Shown here piece by piece: positions 43,895 through 53,112 of a DNA stretch of 64,000 nucleotides. The notes below the pieces were generated by a model. It saw only the letters and a program-made list of their open reading frames with translations, was not told the DNA's origin and made no database searches. Source of the DNA: DASPWW01 sp963803425 (GTDB lineage: Bacteria > Actinomycetota > Thermoleophilia > Solirubrobacterales > 70-9); NCBI GenBank assembly GCA_963803425.1, contig CAWDMA010000003.1:558001-622000 (forward strand), written 5' to 3'. How positions within the stretch are numbered: position 1 is the first letter of the stretch; each line of letters starts with the position of its first letter. The translations under genes and the position numbers were made by a program.

Positions 43895-44670
43895 GCGGAC
43901 CGGTCCGAGTTGAGCGCGACGGCAATGTCGCGGCGATGGTGCTCGACAACCCGCCCCTGAACCTGTTCGGGGCGGAGGTGTGGGCGGCGCTCGTCGACGC
44001 CGTCGACGAGATCGAGGCCTCGGACGCGCGGGCGATGGTGTGGCGCGCCGAGAGCGAGTTGTTCACCGGTGGCGCGGACGTGAACGGCTTCAAGCAGGCG
44101 GTGGAGGAGGGGACGGCCGCCGAGTCGTTCGGGGCCCTGATCGCCACCGCGAGGCGGATCGAGCAGCTCCAGATCCCCACCCTGGCGCTGGTCCACGGTC
44201 TGTGCCTGACCGCCGGCCTGGAGGTGTCGCTCGCCTGCGACATGCTGTGGGCGACAGAGTCCGCGCGGTTCGGCCTGGTCGAGGCGGTCGTCGGGCTGAC
44301 GCCCGGGGCGGGTGGGACCCAGCGGATGGCGGAGCGGGCGGGGCCCGCCCGCGCGGCGGAGTTCGTGATGTCCGCGGGGCTCTACGACGCGGCGACCCTG
44401 GAGCGATGGAACGTGGTCAACCGGGTCGTCGGAGACGACGATCTGCTCGAGAAGGGGATGCGGTTCGCTCACCGGCTCGCCGACGGCCCCACGGTCGCGC
44501 ACGGCGCGACCAAGCGGATCATCAGGGCGTTCCGGGCGGGCGGGGTCGACGCGGCGGACGGGATCACCCCGGACCAGTTCGCGGAGCTGTTCGCGTCCGA
44601 GGACCTGCAGAACGCGGTCGAGTCCTTCCTCACCGACGGCCCCGGCAAGGCGACGTTCGAGGGGCGCTGA
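43891..44670 (+). CDS. enoyl-CoA hydratase/isomerase family protein (259 aa)
   Basis: A crotonase-fold enzyme. LDNPPLNLFG, TGGADVNGFK (oxyanion loop) and TPGAGGTQRM with the acidic active-site neighbourhood (GLVEAVVGLTPG) are visible. It is probably an enoyl-CoA hydratase, but the superfamily is catalytically diverse. ATG 43891 overlaps the HIT stop (ATGA), so it is the last gene of the long unit from rplM. Confidence 0.88.
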   Translation: MSGPVRVERDGNVAAMVLDNPPLNLFGAEVWAALVDAVDEIEASDARAMVWRAESELFTGGADVNGFKQAVEEGTAAESFGALIATARRIEQLQIPTLALVHGLCLTAGLEVSLACDMLWATESARFGLVEAVVGLTPGAGGTQRMAERAGPARAAEFVMSAGLYDAATLERWNVVNRVVGDDDLLEKGMRFAHRLADGPTVAHGATKRIIRAFRAGGVDAADGITPDQFAELFASEDLQNAVESFLTDGPGKATFEGR

Positions 44671-44700
44671 GCGCCGATCGGCGCCTGCGAGCCCCTACAT

Positions 44701-44736
44701 GGGGGCTTCGCCCCCTCGCCGCCGCTCCGCGGCGGC
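44701..44736 (+). terminator. two adjacent hairpins between echA and infA
   Basis: GGGGGC-TTC-GCCCCC (44701-44715) and GCCGCCGC-TCC-GCGGCGGC (44718-44736) form two stems with 3-nt loops. They probably end the preceding operon. Confidence 0.6.
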
Positions 44737-44788
44737 TCCCGTATTCCTGGGGACGAGTGGCCGACCCGCTTGGGTAACCTGCCCGTTG

Positions 44789-45007
44789 ATGGGCAAGGAA
44801 GAGAAGATCGAGATGGAGGGCGAGGTCACCGAGGCCCTGCCCAACACGATGTTCAAGGTGAAGCTCGACAACGACCACGAGGTGCTCGGCCACATCTCCG
44901 GAAAGATGCGCCGCCACTACATCCGGATCCTGCCGGGCGACCGGGTGAAGATCGAGCTGTCGCCCTACGACCTCGATCGCGGGCGGATCACCTACCGATA
45001 CAAGTAG
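44789..45007 (+). CDS. infA: translation initiation factor IF-1 (72 aa)
   Basis: A single S1-like OB fold: KIEMEGEVTEALPNTMFKVKL, HISGKMRRHYIRILPGDRVKIELSPYD and RGRITYRYK are the family hallmarks. The length (72 aa) is exact. It stands alone here, away from rpmJ/rpsM, and its end overlaps the convergent glycoside hydrolase by 16 nt. Confidence 0.97.
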   Translation: MGKEEKIEMEGEVTEALPNTMFKVKLDNDHEVLGHISGKMRRHYIRILPGDRVKIELSPYDLDRGRITYRYK

Positions 45008-46209
45008 GAACCCGCTGCCGATTCGGCCGGGTCGGTGATCTCGACGAGCAGCGCCGACCATGCGAACCGGCTGGCGCCGTGCCCCGTGCCGGTGCGCGGG
45101 TCGTAGTACTCCCACAGGCCCTCGCGCAGCGCCGCCTCGCGGAGCGCGTTCGCGATCGTCTCGGCCTCCTCGTCGTAGCCCAGCCTGAGCAGGCCGAGCC
45201 AGATCAGCCACGCCGCGTTCACCCAGGTCGGGCCGCGCCAGTACCGGCGGACGAGCCCGTGCCGGCCGCTTCCCGGATCGAAGCTCGGCTCGGTGGCGGC
45301 GACCGACGGTGGCGGGACCGGGAGCCAGAACCGGAAGCGGTCGAGCAGGTGCTCCTCGACGAGGCGGCGGCCGATCCGCTCGGGGAGGTCGGGGAGCGCC
45401 AGCGGCGCCAGCGCCGCCCAGGTCTGGATCCGGGGCCGCAGCCCTCCGGGCTGCGCCTCGTCCCAGAACAGGCCGGCGCGCTCGTCGTACAGGCGGTCGA
45501 CGATCGCGGGTGTGATCGACGGCCGCCCCAGCGCGATCTGTGCCAGGCACCACAGCACGTTCACGACCACCTCGCACAGGACCGGGCCGCCCGCTTCGCG
45601 GATCGCGCGGGCGTCCCAGCCGAGCTTTCGGTTGCGCCTGACCAGCAGCGGGAACCCGAGCCGCGCATGGGCGCGCCCACCCCACACCGGGTCGAACTTC
45701 GAGCACGAGTCGAGCCCCGACTCGTCCGGCTGCACGATCCAAAGCAGCCCGTCCCCCTCCAGGTCGCGGTTGGCGGCGAGCCACTCGTGGTGCGCGGCGA
45801 TCGCCGGCTCCGCGGCGGGGTCTCCGACCGCGATCCGCCACGCCCACGCCAGCAGCGGCGGCTGGATCGTCTCGGTCGACGGCGACGAGCGCGCGGGGAC
45901 GTTGTAGAACAGCCGCCGGGTCCAGCTCACCGGGCGGTGCCAGAAGATCGTGTGGCCGATGAACCCGTCCTCGCGGCCGCCGCGGATCAGCGACTCGAGC
46001 TCGGTCCGCGCCCGCGCCGGGTCGAAGCGCCGCCACACGATCGCGGCGAAGCACGAGTCCCAGTACCACTGCCACGGGTAGCGCCCCGGGCTCGGCATCG
46101 TGTAGCCGTACGGGACGCCGTCCCGCTCGCCGACAGTCCAGTTCGCATCCAGGGCCCCCCGCGCCAGCCCCGCCACCCGGTCCGCGGGCGGACCCGCCTC
46201 GTTGGTCAA
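44992..46209 (-). CDS. trehalase-like (alpha,alpha)6-barrel glycoside hydrolase (405 aa)
   Basis: The sequence matches GH63/MGH1-like enzymes, including mannosylglycerate and glucosylglycerate hydrolases: YPWQWYWDSCFAAI near the start, GHTIFWHRP in the middle and RRYWRGPTWVNAAWLIW plus LREGLWEYYDPRTGTG near the end. There is no signal peptide, so it acts in the cytoplasm. The TTG start overlaps the upstream permease stop (TTGA). Action on a compatible solute is plausible but unproven. Confidence 0.8.
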   Translation of the reverse strand: MTNEAGPPADRVAGLARGALDANWTVGERDGVPYGYTMPSPGRYPWQWYWDSCFAAIVWRRFDPARARTELESLIRGGREDGFIGHTIFWHRPVSWTRRLFYNVPARSSPSTETIQPPLLAWAWRIAVGDPAAEPAIAAHHEWLAANRDLEGDGLLWIVQPDESGLDSCSKFDPVWGGRAHARLGFPLLVRRNRKLGWDARAIREAGGPVLCEVVVNVLWCLAQIALGRPSITPAIVDRLYDERAGLFWDEAQPGGLRPRIQTWAALAPLALPDLPERIGRRLVEEHLLDRFRFWLPVPPPSVAATEPSFDPGSGRHGLVRRYWRGPTWVNAAWLIWLGLLRLGYDEEAETIANALREAALREGLWEYYDPRTGTGHGASRFAWSALLVEITDPAESAAGSYLYR

Positions 46210-46976
46210 TAGGTGGCCCGGCGCATCCCGCGCAGCGCCGCAGCGGTCAGGAGCGCGATCAGGCCGAACAGGGCGATCAGCCCCGGCCACGTGTCCGCCC
46301 AGGTCACACCGCCGACGAAGCCCTGTCGCGCCGCCTCCAGCACCTGGGTGACCGGGTTGTACTTGGCGACGGTGTGCAGCCACCCGGTCAGCAGCGCCAG
46401 CGGCGCGTACGCGGTCGTGGTCAGGACGAGCACCAGCATCCCGGCCTGCATCAGCGGCGCCGCGGACTGGCTCTTGTAGCGGAGCGCCAGCGCCACCCCC
46501 CACGAGGCCGCCACCACCGCCATCCCCATCACCACGAACAGCGTGATCGCGAGCCCGCCGATACCCGGCCAGTGGGCGCCGAGCGCGAACGCAACCACGA
46601 GCAGGAAGGTGGCCGGGATCAACACCCGGAAGCTCGCCGACAGCACCAGCCCGGCGAGCAGCGAAGGTCGCGAGGCGGGGGAGGCGAGCAGCCTGTCGAA
46701 CCACCCCGCCTCGATGTCGCGGGCGAGGTTGACGCCGGTCGCGGCGCCGGTGAACCCCGCCGCCTGCAGGAGGCTGACGGGGATCAGGAAGCTCTGGTAG
46801 CTCTCGGTCGTGAACCCCGGCAGCAGCGCCAGGTTCCCGAAAACGGCGGTCAGCCCGAGGAAGAAGATCGTCGGCGCCAGCACGCCCGGGATCGCGGCGC
46901 CGGGGACCCTGAGGATCTCGTTCAGGCCCCGCCGGACCAGGGCCCCGACCGTGGCGAGCTGCGCGGTCTCGCTCAC
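46206..46976 (-). CDS. ABC-2 type permease (256 aa)
   Basis: Six hydrophobic helices and the ABC-2 pattern (FTGAATGVNLARDIEAGWFDRLLASP, KYNPVTQVLEAARQ). This is the second permease of an exporter of the DrrAB type, with the ATPase at 47769. GTG start. Substrate unknown. Confidence 0.88.
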   Translation of the reverse strand: MSETAQLATVGALVRRGLNEILRVPGAAIPGVLAPTIFFLGLTAVFGNLALLPGFTTESYQSFLIPVSLLQAAGFTGAATGVNLARDIEAGWFDRLLASPASRPSLLAGLVLSASFRVLIPATFLLVVAFALGAHWPGIGGLAITLFVVMGMAVVAASWGVALALRYKSQSAAPLMQAGMLVLVLTTTAYAPLALLTGWLHTVAKYNPVTQVLEAARQGFVGGVTWADTWPGLIALFGLIALLTAAALRGMRRATY

Positions 46977-46983
46977 CGCCGCG

Positions 46984-47772
46984 TCACCCGCCGGTCCGCA
47001 GCCTGGCGCGGAGCGCCAGCGCGCTCAGCCCCAGCCCGATCAGTGCCACGAGTCCGAGCGCGAGCAGCGTCTTCGCGACCACCTCCGGCGACAGCGACGA
47101 GATCACCGGGTCGCGGACCCCGGCGACGATGAAGCTGAGCGGGTTCCACTCGGCGACGGAGCCGGCCGGCTCCAGCAGCAAGTCGCGCGGGAAGAACGCG
47201 GTCGACAGGAACAGGATCACGAACACGATCGGGAACAGTCCCTGGACCACAGAGGCCTTCCCGGAGCGGATCGCGATCGCCGCCCCGAGCCCGCCGAAGG
47301 CGACGGCCGAGACCGTCACGATCAGCACCATGAAGATCGCCCCGGGGACCCCCTCCTCGAAGCGGACCCCGAACAGCAGCCCGATCGCGATGAACCAGAT
47401 CGCCGTCATCGCGCCCAGCACCGCGGTCCCGGCGAGCCGCCCCAGCACGATCGTGTAGCGCGCGATCGGCGCGGCGAACAGCCGGTCCGTGAACCCCATC
47501 TCGATGTCCAGGGCGAGCGCGATCCCGCCCGTGTTTCCGGCCAGCAGCGTCGCCTGAATCATCGCCCCGGCGAGCATGAAGTCGAGGAACCCGTTCACCT
47601 CGGGGAACTGGGGCAGGTCGACTGCTCGGCCCGCCCCGCCGACCTGGATCGCCAGCAGGATCGTCGGGAACACCAGGATCGGCGACAGCAGCTGGGGGCG
47701 GCGGAAGGTCTGCTTGATCGAGCGCGCGCCGAGCGCGCCGACCACCCGCATGTTCGTGGCGAGATCGGTCAC
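46984..47772 (-). CDS. ABC-2 type permease (262 aa)
   Basis: Six hydrophobic helices with GGIALALDIEMGFTDRLFAAP and the late EWNPLSFIVAGVRD typical of DrrB-like proteins. It pairs with the neighbouring permease as a heterodimer. Its start overlaps the ATPase stop by 4 nt. Confidence 0.9.
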   Translation of the reverse strand: MTDLATNMRVVGALGARSIKQTFRRPQLLSPILVFPTILLAIQVGGAGRAVDLPQFPEVNGFLDFMLAGAMIQATLLAGNTGGIALALDIEMGFTDRLFAAPIARYTIVLGRLAGTAVLGAMTAIWFIAIGLLFGVRFEEGVPGAIFMVLIVTVSAVAFGGLGAAIAIRSGKASVVQGLFPIVFVILFLSTAFFPRDLLLEPAGSVAEWNPLSFIVAGVRDPVISSLSPEVVAKTLLALGLVALIGLGLSALALRARLRTGG

Positions 47773-48725
47773 GGTTCGCCCTCCTCGCCCTCGGCGCCCT
47801 CGAGGTGGTAGCCGGTCTTCTCGACGAACACGTCGTCGAGGCTGGGCTCGACCAGGTCGAGCCTTTCCACCAGCAGCCCGGCGTCGTCGAGCGCCCGCAC
47901 CACCGGGGCGACCCCGGCGGCGCCCTCCTCCAGCTCAACCATCGCCATCCCGTCCCTGGACGGGAGCGCCTTCCCGAACCGGGCGAGGACGTCGGCTGCG
48001 CGCTCGGTCGTGCCGTCGGCGAGCACCACCTCGAGATGAGGGTGGCCGACCTCGGCTTTCAGGGAAGTGGGCGTTCCCCCGGCGACGAGCTTGCCGTCGT
48101 CGATGATCCCCACCCGGTCGGCGAGCTTGTCCGCCTCCTCCAGGTACTGGGTGGTGAGGAACACCGTCGTCCCCTCCCGGTTCAGGCCCTCGACCTCCTC
48201 CCAGATCGCCTTCCGGCTGACCGGGTCGAGCCCGGTGGTCGGCTCGTCCAGGAACAGCACGTGCGGCTCGTGGACGAGCGCCGAGGCGAGGTCGACTCGC
48301 CGCCGCATCCCGCCGGAGTAGGTGCCGACGCGGCGGTCGGCTGCCTGGGTGAGCCCCACTCGCGACAGCAGCGAGGTGGCGCGGCGGTTCCCCTCGGCGC
48401 GGGGGATCCCGTGCAGGGTCGCCTGCAGCTGGATCAGCTCGCGCCCCGTCATCAGCGGGTCGAGCGCCGCCTCCTGGAGCGCGACGCCGATCGAACGGCG
48501 GACGGCGGACGCGTCCTCGACCACGTCGTGCCCGGCCACCCATGCCGAGCCCGCGGTGGGGCGCAGCAGCGTCGTCAGCATCCGCACGGTGGTCGTCTTG
48601 CCGGCGCCGTTGGGGCCGAGGAAGGCGTAGATCTCGCCCTCGGCGACCTCGAGGTCCACTCCTGCAACCGCTACGACGTCGCCGGAGAAGACTCGCTCGA
48701 GAGCCCGGGTCTCGATCGCGGGCAT
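47769..48725 (-). CDS. ABC transporter ATPase, DrrA-like (318 aa)
   Basis: Walker A (GPNGAGKTT), Q-loop, signature (YSGGMRRR), Walker B (LFLDEPTTGLDP) and switch His region (TTQYLEEAD) are intact, and a DrrA-type C-terminal domain (residues about 230-318) ends in EPSLDDVFVEKTGYHLEG. Powers the two permeases for export of a drug-like or lipid substrate; the substrate is not evident. Confidence 0.93.
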   Translation of the reverse strand: MPAIETRALERVFSGDVVAVAGVDLEVAEGEIYAFLGPNGAGKTTTVRMLTTLLRPTAGSAWVAGHDVVEDASAVRRSIGVALQEAALDPLMTGRELIQLQATLHGIPRAEGNRRATSLLSRVGLTQAADRRVGTYSGGMRRRVDLASALVHEPHVLFLDEPTTGLDPVSRKAIWEEVEGLNREGTTVFLTTQYLEEADKLADRVGIIDDGKLVAGGTPTSLKAEVGHPHLEVVLADGTTERAADVLARFGKALPSRDGMAMVELEEGAAGVAPVVRALDDAGLLVERLDLVEPSLDDVFVEKTGYHLEGAEGEEGEP

Positions 48726-48796
48726 GACTCGATTCTATGGACCGGCGCAGGGCGTTCTGTGACGCCGCCACGTCGGCGGGAGCGGCCGATGCCCGT

Positions 48797-50134
48797 CTAC
48801 ACACCCGCCACCGGCGGTTGCGCGTCGACGTGGCGGCGGTCGGTGGCGCGCTCCAGCGCCTCGGCGGCATCGAGCAGCAGCGCGTCGCACCCCCACGCGG
48901 CCTGCAGCTGCAGCCCGATCGGCATTCCGCCGTCGCCGAATCCGACCGGGACGCTGATCGCCGGGATCCCGGCGAGATTGGCCAGCCCGCCGAACCGGGG
49001 GTTGGCGTAGTCCGCGGGCCACGTCCCCGAGGGCAGCTCCACCGTCGGGTTGTCGAGCGGGGGCGCCACCGCCGGCACCGTCGGCCACGCGATCACGTCG
49101 ACCCGCTCGAATGCGGAGGCCAGCGCACGACGGACGAGGCTGCGGACGCGGCCGGCGCGCGCAAGCGCTCCGGCCGGGATCAACATCCGGTACTTCATCA
49201 GCGCCCTCCCGACGAGGCTGACCTGCTCGCCGAGCCCGTTCAGCTTCGCCGGGGTCAGCTCCGACAGGTCCTCCCGCTGCCCGATCAGGATCGAGGCGAT
49301 CAGGACGTGCTCGAGGCCGTCGATCGCGACCTCTTTCACCTCGCCGCCGGTCGCAGCCCGCAGATCCTCGACCGCGGCCTCGCAGGCGGCCTTCACCTGG
49401 GGCTGGCAGTCGTCCCACGGCACCCCCGGGACAATTCCGATCCGCAGCCCCTCGGGTGCGCCGGCCTGCAGCGGCTCGCCGAACAGCGCCCCCGCGAGCC
49501 GGCGGCAGTCGGCGGCGTCCACGCACAGCGGCCCCGACACGATCACCTCCGTGTCCGCGACGTGGTGGCCGTCCATCGCCGAGCGCCCGAAGGTCGGCTT
49601 CAGCCCGGTGACGCCGCAGCACGCGGCCGGGTAGCGGATCGAGCCGATCCCGTCGGCCCCGATCGCGCCCCCGACCAGTCGCGCGGCGACGGCGGCGCCC
49701 GAGCCGCTCGACGACCCCCCGGGACAGCGCTGCACGTCCCAGGGGTTGCGCGCCGGGCCGTACGCCGAGACGTGGCCGGTGCTCCCGGCGCCGTACTCGT
49801 GCATGTTTGCGACGCCGACGATCACGGCGCCCACGTCGCGCAGCGCCCGGTACGGTCCCGACTCGCCGGCGCGGGCGGGCGCGAGCCGTGCGGCGCCGCC
49901 GAGCCGCTCCGCCCGCCACGGAAGCGCCCACTCGTCCTTGATCGCGATCGGGACGCCGTGCAGCGGCCCCGGCGGCGCCTCGGCCAGCATCCGCCGCGAC
50001 TCGTCGGGGAACGTCGCGACGATCGCGTTCAGCTCCGGATTTCGCCGCTCGATCCGCTCCAGCGCCTCCTCGAGCAGGGTGGCGGGGTCGGCATCGCCGG
50101 CCTCGATCGCGGCCGCCTGCTCGCGCAGCATCAT
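48797..50134 (-). CDS. amidase signature family protein (445 aa)
   Basis: The catalytic triad Lys-cisSer-Ser is visible: PIAIKDEW, GGSSSGSGAAVAA and GADGIGSIRYPAACCG. It may be a GatA-like or AtzE-like amidase; no gatB lies nearby, so it is not the tRNA amidotransferase of an operon. The ATG (50134 or 50131) overlaps the stop of a small upstream gene, suggesting the pair form a complex. Confidence 0.88.
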   Translation of the reverse strand: MMLREQAAAIEAGDADPATLLEEALERIERRNPELNAIVATFPDESRRMLAEAPPGPLHGVPIAIKDEWALPWRAERLGGAARLAPARAGESGPYRALRDVGAVIVGVANMHEYGAGSTGHVSAYGPARNPWDVQRCPGGSSSGSGAAVAARLVGGAIGADGIGSIRYPAACCGVTGLKPTFGRSAMDGHHVADTEVIVSGPLCVDAADCRRLAGALFGEPLQAGAPEGLRIGIVPGVPWDDCQPQVKAACEAAVEDLRAATGGEVKEVAIDGLEHVLIASILIGQREDLSELTPAKLNGLGEQVSLVGRALMKYRMLIPAGALARAGRVRSLVRRALASAFERVDVIAWPTVPAVAPPLDNPTVELPSGTWPADYANPRFGGLANLAGIPAISVPVGFGDGGMPIGLQLQAAWGCDALLLDAAEALERATDRRHVDAQPPVAGV

Positions 50135-50403
50135 CCCGGCGCGTCCTCCGCTTCGCGTCGGGTTGGGCCGGGGCCGGGGCCGGGGCCGGGGGCGGGGCCG
50201 GGGCCGGGGGCGGGACCTGCGCCGGGATTGATCTGCGGCTCGGGCACGACGTCGTCGAGGTCGGCGGCGAGCAGGGACTCGATGTGCGGGAGGTAGATCC
50301 GGCCGACGACCGCGATCACGGCCAGCTCGGCCTCGTCAGCCTCGATCCCGAGCGCCTCGAGGCCGGCCGCCGTGAAGCGCTCGAACGGGTCGCCTCCTTG
50401 CAT
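50131..50403 (-). CDS. small amidase-coupled protein with Gly-Pro repeat tail (90 aa)
   Basis: Residues 1-55 (FERFTAAGLEALGIEADEAELAVI...LPHIESLLAADLD) are helical and resemble in size and pattern GatC/AtzG-like accessory subunits, though I do not see a firm family match. Residues about 59-85 are a (GP/AP)n tail encoded by GGGCCG-type hexamers, ending in TRREAEDAPG, which comes from the dispersed repeat. It overlaps the amidase start by 4 nt. Confidence 0.65.
   Translation of the reverse strand: MQGGDPFERFTAAGLEALGIEADEAELAVIAVVGRIYLPHIESLLAADLDDVVPEPQINPGAGPAPGPGPAPGPGPGPGPTRREAEDAPG
50146..50160 (-). repeat. dispersed repeat core (14/15) at the end of the small amidase-partner gene
   Basis: Minus-strand CGACGCGAAGCGGAG differs from the core by one base. 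It encodes RREAED, close to GREAED in uS9. Confidence 0.7.
50165..50214 (+). repeat. GGGGCC-type hexanucleotide repeat
   Basis: About eight units of GGGGCC/GGGGGC in a row on the plus strand. At least four G-runs of three or more with 2-nt loops make a G-quadruplex possible. On the minus strand it encodes Gly-Pro/Ala-Pro dipeptides. Confidence 0.85.
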
Positions 50404-50476
50404 CGAGGGGGGACCCTAGCGGCCGCCCGCCGGACGATGCGCAACCATTGAAGCCAGGCTGTGTTTGGAGCTACCA

Positions 50477-51286
50477 GTGGGCAATAACGCTTGTAACGAA
50501 AGCCACGGGCGTCGAGCCGTCCGCGTTGTGACGGCACTCGGCGTGCTGCTCGCGCTGTGCGCGGCGGCCGTCGTCGCGGCCGCCGGGTCCGAGAACGCCC
50601 GCGCGGCGCGCGCCTCGACGCTCGGGAAGACCAAGAACACGCCGGCGCCGCAGTGCCCCGGGGGGAAGGGCAACGCCGCGGCCAACTGCCAGGCGGTGGG
50701 CAGGTTGACCGCATTCCAGACCAAGGCCGATGGGAAGAAGGATCCCTTCGTGGTCCCGAAGTCCGGCCACCTGGTCGGGTGGAGCATCGACCTGACCGGC
50801 AAGCCGACCAAGGCCGAGAACGACGTGTTCGGCTCCCTGTACAAGCACAAGCCGTTCGGCGAGGCCCAGAGCGCTCGAATCGCCGTGCTGTCGCAGCGCA
50901 AGGGCACGGACTACAAGCTGAGGTCGCAGGGGCCCGCGACCAAGCTCACCGACTACGTCGGCGAGAAGCCGCTGTTCACGCTGAACGACCCGCTCAAGGT
51001 CGACAAGGGCGACGTGGTCGCGATCACGCTCCCGACGTGGACCGGCGCGTTCACGATCTGCAGGAAGGCGTCGAAGCGGAAGACGGCGCAGTGCCCGCTG
51101 CTCGGCGGGAAGAGCAACTCGTGGCGCGCCAGCCGCAGCAAGAAGCGGTGCAGGGTGGGGACCTCGGGCAAGCAGCTCCAGAACCTGAAGAAGAGCAAGC
51201 CGCACGAGAAGGAGGGGTCGACGAAGTCCTACGGCTGTGCCTACGACGGCGCCCGCCTCCTGTACTGGGGCTACCTGACGAAGTAG
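50477..51286 (+). CDS. secreted protein of unknown function (269 aa)
   Basis: The signal peptide (AVRVVTALGVLLALCAAAVVAAAG) supports export. The mature part contains several Cys (CPGG, NCQAVG, CRKAS, CPLLGG, CRVG, YGCAYDG) that could form disulfides, and ends YWGYLTK. I do not recognise the domain. GTG 50477 is preferred over TTG 50465 because GGAG lies six bases before it. Confidence 0.7.
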   Translation: MGNNACNESHGRRAVRVVTALGVLLALCAAAVVAAAGSENARAARASTLGKTKNTPAPQCPGGKGNAAANCQAVGRLTAFQTKADGKKDPFVVPKSGHLVGWSIDLTGKPTKAENDVFGSLYKHKPFGEAQSARIAVLSQRKGTDYKLRSQGPATKLTDYVGEKPLFTLNDPLKVDKGDVVAITLPTWTGAFTICRKASKRKTAQCPLLGGKSNSWRASRSKKRCRVGTSGKQLQNLKKSKPHEKEGSTKSYGCAYDGARLLYWGYLTK

Positions 51287-51338
51287 CCGGTGCCGCGGCG
51301 CGCGTGATCGCGCGCCCCCGCCCGATATCGTTCCCGCC

Positions 51339-51614
51339 GTGCCGGGACGGCAGACATACCGGATGCGGGCTCCCGCGTCGGGGCGGGAGGCGGTCGTGAA
51401 GGCCGACCCCGACGGCGTGTACGTCGATCGCGAGACCGGCGAGGAGCTGCAGCCGGTGAGCCGGCTGATCCCGCTGCAGCCGTCGGCCTCGGCGCTCCCG
51501 CGCGCCCCGGAGAACCTCCGGATCTGCCGTCGCTGCGACGAGCTGATCGGTCTCGACGTCAGCGACTGCCCCTGTTGCGGGCTGCGCCAGCCGGCGCTCG
51601 ACGGGGAGGCGTGA
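51339..51614 (+). CDS. small zinc-ribbon-like protein (91 aa)
   Basis: Residues about 61-83 contain CRRCDELIGLDVSDCPCCG: two CxxC knuckles in a treble-clef or rubredoxin-like spacing. The first 50 residues are unassigned. The stop region (GTGA at 51611) abuts the glycosyltransferase, with which it may be co-transcribed. Confidence 0.6.
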   Translation: MPGRQTYRMRAPASGREAVVKADPDGVYVDRETGEELQPVSRLIPLQPSASALPRAPENLRICRRCDELIGLDVSDCPCCGLRQPALDGEA

Positions 51615-51630
51615 GGGCTCGGCGCGAGTC

Positions 51631-53097
51631 CTGATCTTCCACGGCTACCTGCTGCGCGGGACCGGCAGCAACGTGTACAACGCGAGCCTCGCCGCAGCGT
51701 TCGCCCGGCTTGGGCACGACGTCCACCTGCTGTGCCAGGACCGCGGAGCCGCGGCGCTGCCGTGGCCGTCGGGCTCCGGCAGCGTGACCACATACGTCCC
51801 GGACGTCGGCGGGCTGCTGCCCGTATATGTCCGCGACCGCTACGAGGGCTTCGAGGTGAAGACGTTCCCCGAGCTCACGGACGCCGAGCTCGACGCGTAT
51901 CTGGCGGCGAACGTGGCGGCGGTTCGCGACGTGGTCGAGACGGTCGGCGGGGTGGACGCGGCGCTCGCCAACCATCTGGTGATGGGTCCGGCGATCCTCG
52001 CCCGCGCCGGGGTCGGATTCGCGGCGAAGGTGCACGGCTCGGCGCTCGAGTTCACGGTCCGGCCGAATCCGCGCTTCCTGCCCTACGCGGTGGAGGGCGC
52101 CGCCGCCGCGGCGGCGATCCTGGTCGGCTCGCGGCACACCGCGGAGAGCCTGTGGGCGACGCTGCCCGGGCTCGATCTGGACCGCAAGACGCGGCTGGGG
52201 CCGCCCGGAGTCGACACAGAGCTGTTCGCGCCCAGGCCGCGCGGCGAGGCGGTCGCGGAGGTGCGCGGCCTCGCCGCCGATCTCGACCGGCGCAGCGGCG
52301 GCGGGTGGGGCGAGGACCCGGCGGCCGCTTCGGCTGCGCTGCGGTGGTGGGCCGAAGCGGACGGCCCCCGCGTCGCGTTCGTCGGCAAGCTGATCGGGTC
52401 GAAGGGCCTCGACCTGCTGCTCGCGGCGTGGCCGGTGGTGGTCGGCTCGCACCCCGGCGCCCGCCTGCTCGTGGTCGCGTTCGGCGAGGGGCGGCCGACG
52501 ATCGAGGCGCTCGGCGCGGCCCTGGACGCCGGCGATCTCGACGCGGCCCGGGCCGTTGCCGAGGAAGGGATGGCGACCGTGGGCGCCGACGCGGTGCCGC
52601 TGCGGATGGTGGCGTCCTTCCTCGAGCGGGCACCGGATCGGTACGCGGCGGCGTGCCGCGACGCTGCCGGGAGCGTCGCGTTCGCGGGCCGGCTCGAGCA
52701 CGGCGAGGTGGCGCGGGCGCTGCCGGCGGCCGACGCGCTCGTCTTCCCGAGCACCTTCCCGGAGGCGTTCGGGATGGTCGCCGCGGAGGCCGCCGCGTCC
52801 GGTGTGCTGCCGATCTCCGCCGACCACTCGGGCGCCGCCGAGGTGAGTCGTGATTTGGCGCCGGCGCTGCCGCCGGCGGCGCGGGAGCTGATCGCGTTCC
52901 CGCTCGGCGACGGGGCGGTCGACGCGATCGCCGATCGGCTCGACCGGTGGCTGGCGCTCGACGCCGACGATCGCGCCCGCACCGGCGCGGCGCTCGCCGC
53001 CCGCAGCCGGGAGCTGTGGAGCTGGGAGAGCGTCGCCGAGGGCGTGCTCGCCGCTTGTGCGGGACGCCTCGATCAGCTTGCGCCCGTGCAGCAATAG
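51631..53097 (+). CDS. GT4-type glycosyltransferase (about 488 aa)
   Basis: N-terminal Rossmann sequence IFHGYLLRGTGSNVYNASLAAAFARLGHDVHLLC and C-terminal GKLIGSKGLDLLLAAWP, then FPSTFPEAFGMVAAEAAASGVLPI (the E-x7-E nucleotide-sugar motif region) are typical of GT-B family 4. The first ATG/GTG/TTG in frame is GTG 51673, inside the glycine loop. CTG 51631 is the likeliest start; GTG 51611 overlapping the previous stop would need a one-base frameshift. An insert of about 60 residues lies between the two domains. Donor and acceptor are unknown. Confidence 0.8.
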   Translation: MIFHGYLLRGTGSNVYNASLAAAFARLGHDVHLLCQDRGAAALPWPSGSGSVTTYVPDVGGLLPVYVRDRYEGFEVKTFPELTDAELDAYLAANVAAVRDVVETVGGVDAALANHLVMGPAILARAGVGFAAKVHGSALEFTVRPNPRFLPYAVEGAAAAAAILVGSRHTAESLWATLPGLDLDRKTRLGPPGVDTELFAPRPRGEAVAEVRGLAADLDRRSGGGWGEDPAAASAALRWWAEADGPRVAFVGKLIGSKGLDLLLAAWPVVVGSHPGARLLVVAFGEGRPTIEALGAALDAGDLDAARAVAEEGMATVGADAVPLRMVASFLERAPDRYAAACRDAAGSVAFAGRLEHGEVARALPAADALVFPSTFPEAFGMVAAEAAASGVLPISADHSGAAEVSRDLAPALPPAARELIAFPLGDGAVDAIADRLDRWLALDADDRARTGAALAARSRELWSWESVAEGVLAACAGRLDQLAPVQQ

Positions 53098-53112
53098 AAT
53101 CGCGCCAGCCAT

